Shown here: positions 48,421-58,570 of the stretch, in pieces
Position numbering within the stretch: the first letter of the stretch is position 1
Layout of the letters: every line of letters begins with the position of its first letter
NCBI GenBank assembly: GCA_001970955.1
Contig: MPUH01000196.1
Coordinates: forward strand, 20,211 to 84,210
Source of the DNA: Stentor coeruleus
Lineage: Eukaryota > Ciliophora > Heterotrichea > Heterotrichida > Stentoridae
Reading direction: 5' to 3'
DNA length: 64,000 nt
Position numbers and translations under genes: made by a program
Notes under the pieces: generated by a model
The model's database searches: none
Told to the model about the DNA's origin: nothing
What the model saw: only the letters and a program-made list of their open reading frames with translations

Positions 48421-51400
48421 ATGTCTCTATTTTTTGACTACAAAGTATCCTTGGCTGATGAACAGCCTATCTTTAGTGCATGGTCTAACTCAGAATATCA
48501 GCCTATTCTTGCTGTGTCAACTCGTATAGGCAAAGTCCATCTATATAGTGAAGAAGGTGAGTCACATACTAAAACCCTAATGGCCCGGCCATCTATCCCA
48601 AACCAGCTTATGTGGCACCCTTATCTACCAATATTGTACTGTTTTTGGGAAGATGGGGTTATAAGCTATTGGTCTGAAAACGACAACTCCGTCAAAGAAG
48701 AAAAATCAGTCCACGGTTGTCGTATATGCGGAGTGGCAATCTGCCCAGATGGTAGCCGTATGGTAACAGGTGACGAACATGGTGTTGTAGCAGTCTGGAG
48801 CACAAGTCGTGGTCTAACTCCAATCTGCCAATACAACAAAGAAGGGGCAATAACCCATTTAGCATACTGTACCCTAGCTACTGACTCAGGAGAAATTCCA
48901 TCCACAGACAAAATGAACAAGTTTTTCTTTTTCGCAGGTTCATCAGGAAGCGTATATTTAGCTGATGACCAAAGACGTTGTAGTGAAGTATGTAAAGTTG
49001 GAGGTCAAGTTAAATCCTTACTTTTTTATAAAGAAGACAATAGTATTGTTATTATAACCTCAACTTTACTTATGGTTCAATTCCGAGTATCTCCTAATGA
49101 AAAACTAGTCCCGTCTAAAAAAGTTAAACTGACCGTTGCTGGAAATCCTGAAAAAATCATGACTATATGGGGAGGTCCAGGTTTATTAGCTACAGTATCT
49201 GGAGAAAATATGATAAGATTATGGAATCTAGAAAGAGATGCGAATTATTTTTTAACTTTAGCTGATACTGATCCAACAGGGAAAATATTAAGCGATAAAA
49301 TCATAAGCATCGCATATAATGAAAAAAAAAGAATTATTGTTGCTGGAACCCATGAAGGTCGAGTAGTCATGTGGAAATGCAAACAACTTTTATCAGGAGA
49401 AGCTCCTGCAAATCGTGAAGGCTGGGAAGCACAACTACCAGTATCTTTATCCCCAAACCCTATCACCCAAGTTTCATGGAGTTCAAGTGAAGCTGTAGTT
49501 TCAGCTATATCTTTAACCTCATCTTCAGTGTTATCAGAAACAACATTAAAAAAGAAAGTTCGTGATGGTTTTGTTGCTTTACAGATCACTAATAATATAG
49601 TTGAAATCAGAAAAATTAGTAAAATGGACCAACCAATGCAATTTGTTAGTACAATTAGAATTAAAGGTATGGATATAAGCGCAAATATCTTATCAGTTTG
49701 GAATGGTAAAACAATAGAAAGTTTTAATTTGACTACAGAAAACATATCAGGTAAATTTAATAAACAATCTCTTAAATGTGCAGTTCATAAAGAGTCAGTT
49801 TTAGTATATGGCAAATGGCAATTAGAAGTTTGTAATGTACAAGGAATAGTTAAACAAACTATATCAATGCCAGAAAGTGAAGGTGAAGTTACAGCTATTG
49901 ATATTCAAGGTGATACTATGGTCGTGACAACAGATACACTTATTAAATTATTTGATTTAACAAGAAGAGAATATAAAGCTAAAGGTATGGCTAGGAAATT
50001 TGAAGATAAACAAGGACAATCACATGGGATTATACGTGGGTCTTGTATAAATGTTGTTGGGAATAAGGTAGCTTTATTAGTAGATCAGGCACCTAAGCCA
50101 AATATTGTTTTTCCAGACAGTAGTGTTTTTATATATGATTGTGATATTGATAATTTTATGTATCATGATTTTGGGAATAGTCAAATACCAGTTGATATTG
50201 CTTGGGATACTTATGATCAAAGATTATTATTGGTTGAAACTGAATGTTTTGCTGTGGTTAGTGAAGAGGATAATAAGGTTGAAGAACAAGCGAATCAAGC
50301 GGTAAGTTTATTTGTAAATACAGAAAGTGGAATTATAAAACAAGATGCTGTAAAAATACAAGGGGAGATTTTGAGTATTATAGGGCTTAATGTACCTTAT
50401 ATGTTTTTTACAGGTAAAGATGTTGGAAAAGATAACTTATCAGGTATAGGTAAAATCATTAAAAGAACCATGAGGGATTTTTTAGGACTTGAACAATCAG
50501 AAGAAAGTGTGATTAAAGCTATTCTTAACTTTAGTTTTTATGTAAGCTGTGGGAATATGGATGAAGCTTTTAAAGCTGTGAAAACCATACAAAATGTATC
50601 TGTTTGGGAAAACATGTGTACTATGAGTGTAAAAACCAGAAGACTTGATGTTGCTGAAGAATGTTTACGTAATATGCGTTTTGCCCGAGGAGCTAAAGCA
50701 GTCCGTGAAGCTAAAAACGAAACCGATGAAGAATCTAAACTAGCTATGGTAGCTTTACAATTAAACATGCTTGAAGATGCAAAAGAACTTTATTCAAAAG
50801 CTAATCGATATGATTTATTAAACAGTATACTTCAAGCAAGTGGTGAATGGGAAGAAGCTTTAAAAATCGCAGAAACAAAAGATAGAATAAATCTAAGAAC
50901 TTCATATTACACCTTAGCTCGATATTATGAAAGTATACAAGATTTTCAAACAGCTATAGAATATTATGAAAGATCAGAAACTTATCGTGTAGAAGTACCA
51001 AGGATGTTATATTCTAATATGAAAACAGCTGAACTTGAAAGGTATGTGAATCAAAAACGTGATTCTGAGTTATTCCGTTGGTGGGCACAATTATTAGAAA
51101 GTAAAGCTGATATAGCAGGAGCTATACGTTGTTATACAGATGCAGAAGATTTTGGTTCTGTAATTAGAGTGTATATAAATCAAGGGGAAATAGAAAAAGC
51201 TATGAATTTATGTAAAGAAAAAGATAGTAAAGTCGGATGGTATCTTCTTGGCCAGTACTTTGAAAGGCAGAATGAAGTCCGTGATGCAATGCAATTATAC
51301 GCGAAGTCTCAAAGATTCCATCATGCAGCAAGACTTGCTCAAGAAAACAAACTAGACGGTGAACTTATGAGCCTAGTCCTCCGTAGTGGGTCTATAAAAC

Positions 51401-52506
51401 TTATGCTTAAAAGTGCTAAGTATTTTGAAGAAAAACACTTTTTAGATCGAGCTGTTGTCCTTTACCATAAAGGCAAAAACCTTAAAAAAGCTCTTGATCT
51501 CTGTTTCGCCTCTCATAATTACGACTATTTAAAAACCCTTGTTGATGACCTTAGCGAAGAAGAAGACCCAGCCACTTTACTTAAAACCGCTGATTATTTT
51601 ATAGCAGAAGGGATGCATGATAAAGCTGTACATTTACTAGTCTCAGCAAAACAATTTGCTAAAGCTCTTGAGATGTCTTTAGCACACAATGTTAAAATCG
51701 ATGAAAATATTATTGAAAAAATCATACCTGAAGATAACAGCAACGATCCTAAGAAAAAAGAAATGATTCGAAGTGTAGCTAAATTATGTAAAAGGCAGGG
51801 ATCGTTTCAGATTGCTTGTAAGATTTTCACGAAACTTGGGGAAAAACTTAAAGCATTTAAGTGTCTTATAAGACTTGGTGATGTAGAGAAAATTAAACAG
51901 TATGCGAATACAGCAAAAACTGCACAAATATATGTATTAGCAGCAAATTTTATGCAAAATACTGACTGGCATAATAATGCTGATATAATGAAATCGATAA
52001 TATTTTTTTATACAAAAGCTAAAGCCTGGGATTCCCTTGCGAACTTTTTCGATACTTGTGCAACTGTAGAAATTGATGAATATCGGGATTATGAAAAAGC
52101 TCTTGTCGCTGAAAAGGAAGCTTTGAAATATGTATCGAAAATATCCCCAGCAAATGAAAATTTAGCTCAAAGGCTACAAAAACGTTTAAATCATTTGGAT
52201 ATGTTTGTTACAGCGAGAAAAAGTGCAACGACTAAACCTGAGGATATGGTTAAAATATGTGAAAAACTTCTTGAAACACCTAATATTGATAATAGTATCA
52301 GAATTGGAGATGTTTATGCACAATTAATTGAATATTTTTATTCTAAAGAAAATTATCAACAAGCATATCAGTTGCTTAGTAAAATGAGATCGAAAGGGAT
52401 AATTTTGAATCCGTATTTAGATCAAGAAATAATAGATACTATATATGCTAAAGTTGGGGTGAAGTCTAATTCAGCTGATGATGATATGGATGAACCAATA
52501 GATTAG
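48421..52506 (+). CDS. IFT140: Intraflagellar transport protein IFT140
   Basis: Core subunit of the IFT-A complex, which drives retrograde transport in cilia and admits membrane proteins. Single frame of 1361 aa, close to the usual length of about 1400. The N-terminus (MSLFFDYKV, then LMWHPYLPILYCFWEDGVISYW and MVTGDEHGVVAVW) begins two WD40-type propellers covering about residues 1-650. The rest is a TPR-like superhelix with repeated pairs such as AIEYYERSETYR, AGAIRCYTDAEDF, DAMQLYAKSQRFHHAARLA and DRAVVLYHKGKNLKKAL. The C-terminus is acidic. Stop TAG. No intron is needed despite 4.1 kb. Confidence 0.95.
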   Translation: MSLFFDYKVSLADEQPIFSAWSNSEYQPILAVSTRIGKVHLYSEEGESHTKTLMARPSIPNQLMWHPYLPILYCFWEDGVISYWSENDNSVKEEKSVHGCRICGVAICPDGSRMVTGDEHGVVAVWSTSRGLTPICQYNKEGAITHLAYCTLATDSGEIPSTDKMNKFFFFAGSSGSVYLADDQRRCSEVCKVGGQVKSLLFYKEDNSIVIITSTLLMVQFRVSPNEKLVPSKKVKLTVAGNPEKIMTIWGGPGLLATVSGENMIRLWNLERDANYFLTLADTDPTGKILSDKIISIAYNEKKRIIVAGTHEGRVVMWKCKQLLSGEAPANREGWEAQLPVSLSPNPITQVSWSSSEAVVSAISLTSSSVLSETTLKKKVRDGFVALQITNNIVEIRKISKMDQPMQFVSTIRIKGMDISANILSVWNGKTIESFNLTTENISGKFNKQSLKCAVHKESVLVYGKWQLEVCNVQGIVKQTISMPESEGEVTAIDIQGDTMVVTTDTLIKLFDLTRREYKAKGMARKFEDKQGQSHGIIRGSCINVVGNKVALLVDQAPKPNIVFPDSSVFIYDCDIDNFMYHDFGNSQIPVDIAWDTYDQRLLLVETECFAVVSEEDNKVEEQANQAVSLFVNTESGIIKQDAVKIQGEILSIIGLNVPYMFFTGKDVGKDNLSGIGKIIKRTMRDFLGLEQSEESVIKAILNFSFYVSCGNMDEAFKAVKTIQNVSVWENMCTMSVKTRRLDVAEECLRNMRFARGAKAVREAKNETDEESKLAMVALQLNMLEDAKELYSKANRYDLLNSILQASGEWEEALKIAETKDRINLRTSYYTLARYYESIQDFQTAIEYYERSETYRVEVPRMLYSNMKTAELERYVNQKRDSELFRWWAQLLESKADIAGAIRCYTDAEDFGSVIRVYINQGEIEKAMNLCKEKDSKVGWYLLGQYFERQNEVRDAMQLYAKSQRFHHAARLAQENKLDGELMSLVLRSGSIKLMLKSAKYFEEKHFLDRAVVLYHKGKNLKKALDLCFASHNYDYLKTLVDDLSEEEDPATLLKTADYFIAEGMHDKAVHLLVSAKQFAKALEMSLAHNVKIDENIIEKIIPEDNSNDPKKKEMIRSVAKLCKRQGSFQIACKIFTKLGEKLKAFKCLIRLGDVEKIKQYANTAKTAQIYVLAANFMQNTDWHNNADIMKSIIFFYTKAKAWDSLANFFDTCATVEIDEYRDYEKALVAEKEALKYVSKISPANENLAQRLQKRLNHLDMFVTARKSATTKPEDMVKICEKLLETPNIDNSIRIGDVYAQLIEYFYSKENYQQAYQLLSKMRSKGIILNPYLDQEIIDTIYAKVGVKSNSADDDMDEPID

Positions 52507-53704
52507 TTTATTAAAAATTTTTTTTTATATGAATAGGTTAAGGAAAAGTTAAAGGTATTTATTTGAAAATACTGATAGAAAATTTTTAAGAATAAAAATT
52601 AGTGAGGTTAAACTAAAAATTAAGAATTTTTTTAAAGTTGTGAGGTTATTGGAAGATTTGGATATTTGCTAGTGTGGAATATAGACAGATGAGATTGATG
52701 GGAATAAAATTGTTTATAGGGAATTAAGTTAAATGTTGTAGATAAGGAAAAGGATGAGATAATTGAGTTGAAATGAATGCTTAGAATGCTTGGGAAAAGA
52801 ATTATTTAAGGAGTTTTAATAAAAATAAAATATATATTTTTTATAATGATCTAAGAGAAAGAGTATTAAAATGCTTAAAATAAAAAAAAAATTAGGATGA
52901 TTTAACTTTAATTAAAATTGGTATTTTTCAATATTTCCATCAATTCTAAAAGCATAGCTTTCATGTAAATCCAAGCTTTTTTAAGATGTGAAAAATCTAT
53001 GTTCCTTGCATTAAAAAACAGTTTTCTTTCATATCACTAGCACCTAAATAAAGCTATATTCAATAATAATTATGGCTATTTTTTGAAGTATAAGTTGCTA
53101 TTAAAAGCTCATACTAAAATAAAATTACTTTATTTTGGTTATTATTTATAGGGCAAAAGAGGTTTTCAGCGAAATCATTTTATAAAAAAATATTTAAATA
53201 GTTAATTAAAGAAATATACCTTTAAAGGTATTTAAAGATAAGATTATAGTCTTTACGATAATTTTTTAAATCTTTTAATTAGAAATCATAGTCCTTTATT
53301 ATAGCAAATATATTTTTACAAGATAAAAAATAATATGGCTCACAAAAATCTCTACTTTACATACACACTATTTTCAGTTTACAAAATTCTTTTATCACAA
53401 TTTTTCTTTTAAATTCTACACTATAACAAACCTATTTTACTCTTGACACACCCTAAAAATTGCCATATTCCCAATTAATCAATTTTATTTCTAAAATCCT
53501 AACATCAAAAAAATATCCCAATCCTCTCATTACACAAAAATCTTCCTCTAAATCTAATAAAACTTCAACTCTGATCAGCTCATAAACTATATCCCACCTA
53601 AAAAAAAAAGGGGGGGATATAATATAACACCCTAACACCCAAAATCTAAATTCCATTTCTAAATCCTGCTAAATACATAATCCAGTTTATTAAATAAAAC
53701 TTAA
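52507..53704. other. 1.2-kb spacer between tandem genes
   Basis: G-rich to about 52800 (3' flank of IFT140), mixed in the middle, and A/C-rich from about 53330 (5' flank of the next gene). A minus frame near 52912-53045 reads NIDFSHLKKAWIYMKAM and may be a gene scrap. A run of ten A followed by seven G lies at 53600-53616. No supported gene. Confidence 0.55.
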
Positions 53705-55081
53705 ATGGGAGAAGAGAACCAACTAAGGCTCATAGTAAAATATTCCCTTGAAAATTCACAAGAAAAGTATGGCGAGGTTCTAGAACAAACAAATTCCATG
53801 ATAAAATGCAGAGAACTTCTTAAACCTGAAGATATTAAAGGTAATCTTAACATAGGTGGTCGTCATGTTTACTGTGGTGATCGTGAACTCTATAGAACCC
53901 AAAGAATAATTGAAATCCCAATAAGACAAGTTAAAAGCACATATCCTTTATGTACTTTAGAGGATTATCGTAATAGTAAAGGTTTTTTACTTAGACAAAC
54001 CTATGATGAACAGTCTAAAAAATTCTTCCCAGAACTTACAAAAATATGTTTGTGTATGGAATCCTTAAACCCTGAAATGAGTTTTTTTACATGTTCATCT
54101 TGTCATATGACCTTTCATAACACTTGTGTTGGGAATACCTGCCCTGATTGTAAACTCCCGCTTAAAAGACAACCAAGTGAACTAAGTGACTTAGACTCCC
54201 CAACAAAATCTCCAAAACTCTTACGAAACAACAGCAACACCTCCCTTCCTTTAGATGTTGAAAGATATAAAAACTTATCATCGATGAGTAAAAATACACT
54301 TTTAGATCAAATCAAAAGTTTACATGTTAATTACATGGCAATACAAAACTCTTTATCCTCAGAAGATAAAACCCGTCAACAAATCATTATAAAAATAAAA
54401 TGCGCATTACTTTTAGCAGTAGAAGAAATCAGATGTAATGAAAAATTCGACATATCCATGCAAAAAATTGAAACTATTTCTATAAGTATTGAAGCAGCGA
54501 TTTATTTTTCTAAAGGGAGAAAAACTAGCAATCCAGAGTACTCGAAAAAAATCAGAACTTTGATTTTCAATCTCTTAGCAGAAAAAAACCCTGATTTTCG
54601 TGGAAGTATAGTTAAAGGACTTATAGATCCAAAAGTTATATGTACAATGGAAACTAAAGATATGGCTTCAAGTGAGATTAAAAATTTCAGACAAGAAAGA
54701 CAGAAAGTTTATACAAAAGAACAACTTATATTACCTGAATCTGCTGATAAACTTATGATAAAAACACATAAAGGTGAAACTGTTTTTGAAAAAAATGATA
54801 AACGTATTTCTGATGAGTTTACTATGGATATATTAGATAGTTTGAGTAAAAAAAAGGAAGTTGATGTTGATGATGACCCTTTTAATCCGAATAATTATGA
54901 GTCGATTGAACCAAAGGGTTTAGATATTGTTGACACACATTTGCATGAGATTGTTAAAGAATGGACTTCAAATGCGGTACTTGGGAAGATTAAAGAGAGG
55001 ATTGTACAGCATTTGCTACCGAATCAGAGTTTGAGAATATTATCCAGAATTAATAGGTTTAGTTTAAATAAGTCATCGTAG
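53705..55081 (+). CDS. BAH-PHD-TFS2M chromatin reader
   Basis: Protein of 458 aa with three nuclear modules. Residues 1-110 resemble a BAH domain (GGRHVYCGDRELYRTQRIIEI, then STYPLCTLEDY). A PHD finger fills 115-149 with all C4HC3 ligands: Cys115, Cys117, Cys130, Cys133, His138, Cys141, Cys146 and Cys149. Residues about 215-335 match the central TFIIS (TFS2M) domain (KIRTLIFNLLAEKNPDF, DMASSEIKNFRQERQK). BAH and PHD domains read histone tails; TFS2M contacts RNA polymerase II. Plants have related BAH/TFS2M proteins in heterochromatin and transcription control. The role here is inferred. Stop TAG. Confidence 0.86.
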   Translation: MGEENQLRLIVKYSLENSQEKYGEVLEQTNSMIKCRELLKPEDIKGNLNIGGRHVYCGDRELYRTQRIIEIPIRQVKSTYPLCTLEDYRNSKGFLLRQTYDEQSKKFFPELTKICLCMESLNPEMSFFTCSSCHMTFHNTCVGNTCPDCKLPLKRQPSELSDLDSPTKSPKLLRNNSNTSLPLDVERYKNLSSMSKNTLLDQIKSLHVNYMAIQNSLSSEDKTRQQIIIKIKCALLLAVEEIRCNEKFDISMQKIETISISIEAAIYFSKGRKTSNPEYSKKIRTLIFNLLAEKNPDFRGSIVKGLIDPKVICTMETKDMASSEIKNFRQERQKVYTKEQLILPESADKLMIKTHKGETVFEKNDKRISDEFTMDILDSLSKKKEVDVDDDPFNPNNYESIEPKGLDIVDTHLHEIVKEWTSNAVLGKIKERIVQHLLPNQSLRILSRINRFSLNKSS

Positions 55082-55601
55082 TTTTTTCTTGATTATTGTG
55101 GGCAGGTTGTGGAGGTTTTGTTTTGGAAATTTGTGTGGAGTTTGAGTTTTTATAGGGTGGATACTGGTTTATTGATTTTTTTATTACAAATTTTGGGTTT
55201 TTGTGCTAAGATTATCAAATTTCTATATAATTTTTAATTTCCAATACAACTATTTTTAATTTTTGAAGTCTTAGGAAAAATATGCCTATATGTTGTACAT
55301 AGTAATTTGTAGCTTTTTTATAATAAAGAAGTTTATTTCACTTATAAAATTCTCCCTAATCATTATAGTAAGTGCTTATTACTTATCCCAAACTCAAAAA
55401 CTAATTTCATAGCAGAGAACCATAAAAAACAAAATTAAAAATTAGGAACATGAAAATTAATACAAAATCAAAAACCCTATTTTCTATATAAATCTTATAA
55501 ACTCTTTGTAGCAAAAATTTACTATACAACAAAAATGCTAAAAATCCTATCAGCATTTTTAGCAAAACCAGCATTTATCATAAGAATAACGAAAATGATA
55601 A
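55082..55601. other. 3' flank and spacer
   Basis: 55081-55140 holds 21 G and 2 C, the G/T-rich 3' flank of the BAH-PHD gene. The remainder is AT-rich without a credible frame. Confidence 0.65.
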
Positions 55602-56110
55602 ATGAAGCTTAATATAGTGCATTGCAACAACCTCTATTTACTTATAGGATTGTTAATTATTATTTGTATACTAAGTCTTTTTGAAGAGAATAAAATGTTA
55701 AAATTAGGACTTAAAATTATCACATCTTTTACATCAGGATGCATTATGTATATATCAAACAGACTTAGGTATGTGCTATAAAAAGGGAGTATTAATTAAA
55801 TATAATATAATTTGCATTATTTATCCAATAGGATTTGAAATTTATAAGAATGATTATGTTAATGATAATTTATCAATATTCAATGGTAATTCCTGATAAT
55901 AAGTTAGTTTATTGCATATAATAAGCAAATGCTTTGAATACCTTAAAGAAAATAATAATAGTTTACAGGAAATTGGTGAGGTTTTTTAATATAAAATTCT
56001 TGTGTGCATTTCAATAGTTTTCAAAAGGAAAATGCAATTTTTATAAACAAATAAACGTTAGGTTGAGTTTCATTTAGCTCTTAAAGTTTTTCACATAATA
56101 TTTATAATTA
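55602..56110 (+). pseudogene. Probable decayed gene, or a 59-aa membrane micro-ORF
   Basis: Two signals overlap. A 59-codon frame at 55602-55781 begins MKLNIVHCNN and has one hydrophobic helix (LYLLIGLLIIICILSLF). In another frame, from about 55708, a 62-codon open stretch (DLKLSHLLHQDALCIYQTDL to LSIFNGNS) is followed, in the same frame, by TGA TAA TAA. It then continues ISKCFEYLKENNNSLQEIGE and KILVCISIVFKRK, cut by TAA and TAG only. The second looks like an old gene, possibly with Gln codons turned to stops. No family recognised; chance remains possible. Confidence 0.35.
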
Positions 56111-56550
56111 TAATTGTAAAACATAATATTTTATTTTATATGATTTGAATGTATTAAGTATTTAATTATTGTTATTAATAAAACAAAAACTTAAGAGTGT
56201 AAGTAAAAAGCTAAAGTAAATAAAAATCTAATTTCTAATGGCCAAAAATACCCTTCAACAATCTACAGCTTTAAATCCCTACAACAATAATAATATTTTA
56301 TAAACATCATCTTAAAACATACACACAATTCTAATAACACCAACTCCCAATTATAAACATTATCTTATATCCTAATATCACTAAACAAATTCCATTTCCT
56401 AATTAAAATCAATTAGCCTTATTAATTTATCTCTTTTCACCATATAATAAGTCATGATTTTTTTCATCATCCTCCTCATTCATCTATTAATTCCCTACAT
56501 CAATAAAAACCTTTAAAAGTATCACCACCCTCTCTTTTCCTTATAAAAAT
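56111..56550. other. Spacer with A/C-rich 5' flank of the FHA gene
   Basis: 56461-56520 has 16 C and 1 G. TTATAAAAATATG runs directly into the FHA start codon. No gene seen. Confidence 0.65.
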
Positions 56551-57447
56551 ATGTCCATATTCAAACATATCCTCAAATGGTGCTGCTCAAGTTCTACCGA
56601 AAATGAAGAAGAAAAAATCCAAAACTCCAACAACAAAGAAGTTTATCATATAAAAAACCCTTCAGAAGATACTTTTATACAATGCCATAACCCATTTGAA
56701 GAAGGATCTATAATAGCTGCCCCATCTCCTAAAATGGATGGGAGTTCAACTGATTTACCAAAGCTTCAAATCAAAATTACTGAAAGTAGTGTTATACCAA
56801 TTGGGACAATTTTAAATATAAACCCTACAGGATTAGAGAATTCTAAACGGAACAAAGGAGATTTCAAAACCTTTGTTGGCTCAAAACATATGGAGAATGG
56901 GGAAGTTTTAAATGATTTTGTTATTGAAGAAAGTGCAAAAGGAATGGGAAGACAACATTTTGTTATAAAGTTCAATGCTAGTATACAAAAATATTCAATA
57001 GCTGATCTTGGAGATGGGTCTGGTACTTTTGTAAGAATAGATTCTGCGCTTGTTCTTAAAGATGGGTATATTGTTTCTTTTGGTAACTCTCATATGACAA
57101 TACATTATAATTCTATTGTAAAGTAGCATATATACAGGACTCTTACTATAAAGTTCCTTGAAGGACCTAAATTTAATGAAGTATACAATTTAAACCCTTG
57201 TGATGAAACTATATTAGTTGGTAGAATGGTTGATTGTAGAATACGTTTTGATGATAATAGTATGTCTAGGTATCAATGTAGTATTTCATATGAAGAAAGT
57301 AAGGGTTGGATATTAACAGATGGTATGGGAGATAAAAAGTCAACAAATGGAACATGGCTTTTTGTTGAAGAAGACCATGAGATTTTTGATGGACTTGTTT
57401 TTAAAGCGGGAAAAACTCTTTTTGATGTCCATGTTGTAAAAATATAG
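56551..57447 (+). CDS. Tandem FHA-domain protein, one 15-nt intron
   Basis: Protein of 293 aa after removing 57123-57137. Residues 1-65 are an acidic, Ser-rich leader with a Cys-Cys pair near residue 11 that could be lipid-modified. The first FHA-like domain (about 70-190) has GMGRQHFVIKF and LGDGSGTFVRI. The second (about 192-293) has LVGRMVDCRIRFDDNSMSR and STNGTWLF, the usual GR, S-R and NGT loop residues that bind phosphothreonine. The second domain is closer to consensus. It probably acts as a phosphopeptide-binding adaptor in signalling; no catalytic domain is attached. Without splicing it would end at TAG 57124-57126 and lose the better domain. Final stop TAG. Confidence 0.87.
57123..57137 (+). 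other. 15-nt intron in the FHA gene (phase 2)
   Basis: GTAGCATATATACAG. Splicing joins AA to G (Lys). Retention gives AAG TAG. It ends CAG. Confidence 0.88.
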
Positions 57448-58570
57448 ATTTTTTTCAGTGATTGGGAAGTTAGGCTATAGTTTAGCTTTTTTTTTTGTTT
57501 TTTTAAGCTTGTAGATGTGGAATATTTATAATAAAAAGAGTTATGAGTTATGAGAGATTATATAGGGTTTTTTGGAGATTTATAATAGAATGATTTGGAT
57601 TTAAATATGAATATGAAAATTTTGGCTGTATGGATTTAATATGTTATTAGGTTTGTCTAGGTTAAATTTTGCTATTGAGATTTTAATAAGGTAGTTCTGC
57701 TATGATTTTATGTTTTGAAAAGTTTTTGATTGTAGATAAGAGAGAGCTTTTTATAAATTTTAGTTAATTTTGAGTGATTATTTTATGTTTTGAATATTGC
57801 TTATCTATATTAGAAATATAAATTATAAAAGACTTATAAATATCGAAAATATTTCTTTGCGAATGCAGGATAGCTAAAAAAAATGTGTTTAGATTTATTG
57901 TATGAAAAAAAATAGCATAAATTATACTTGAAGGCAAGTATAAACTTATGATAATTTCCCTAATAGCAACATTAAATATATTATATATAAATAACTTAAA
58001 CTTAGATATTCCTAAGTCCTTCTTCAAGAAATAACTATAATTTCATTTACATCTGCACATTAATCAAACATTCATATAAAATTATATATACACATCGAAA
58101 CCAGTGTAATCTCATTTTATATCACAATTTTCTATCAGACATGCATACACGCATTTTTTTTACTTCATAATATCATTACTAAACCTATTTTCCAATACAA
58201 AATATTTGATTATAAATACAAACAAATAAACCATAAAACTTGCTCTCAATATCAATATATTCTACCCTATAAAAATTTCTTAAACTAATAAATTCACACC
58301 TTCTCAAAAAAAAGCTAGCCTTACTAACCTTATTTACCTATTAATTCCCAATCCACTACCTAATCCAATCAATAAACAACTTAAACTCCCCTTCAAACTC
58401 CTTCTTCAATGTCTTAACCATTAAAATCTCTATACCTTAGCATTATATCCATAATCAACCTCAATAGCCACCATCAATAGCAACTCATATATCTATACCC
58501 AAAACTCAAAAATCCTATAAAAACCCATCTACACAATAAAAATTCCAAAAAATGTTCTTAAAAGATAAAT
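57448..58570. other. 1.1-kb spacer between tandem genes
   Basis: G/T-rich to about 57720 and A/C-rich from about 58150 to 58570. CCTATAAAAA occurs at 58266 and at 58514, the second 48 nt before the TFIIIC start codon. An 87-codon hydrophobic minus frame (57764-58027) has the composition of AT-rich noise. No gene supported. Confidence 0.6.

Noticed and set aside
2259-52506. Reassigned stop codons (TGA as Trp, or TAA/TAG as Gln) for the organism
   Set aside because: Frames of 1044 to 1620 codons are complete in the standard code. Genes end at TAA, TAG and TGA (38192 and 29292), and tryptophans in conserved motifs are TGG.
57764-58027. Minus-strand frame of 87 codons with hydrophobic stretches
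   Set aside because: Composition matches AT-rich spacer and neither flank shows the usual gene-end skew.
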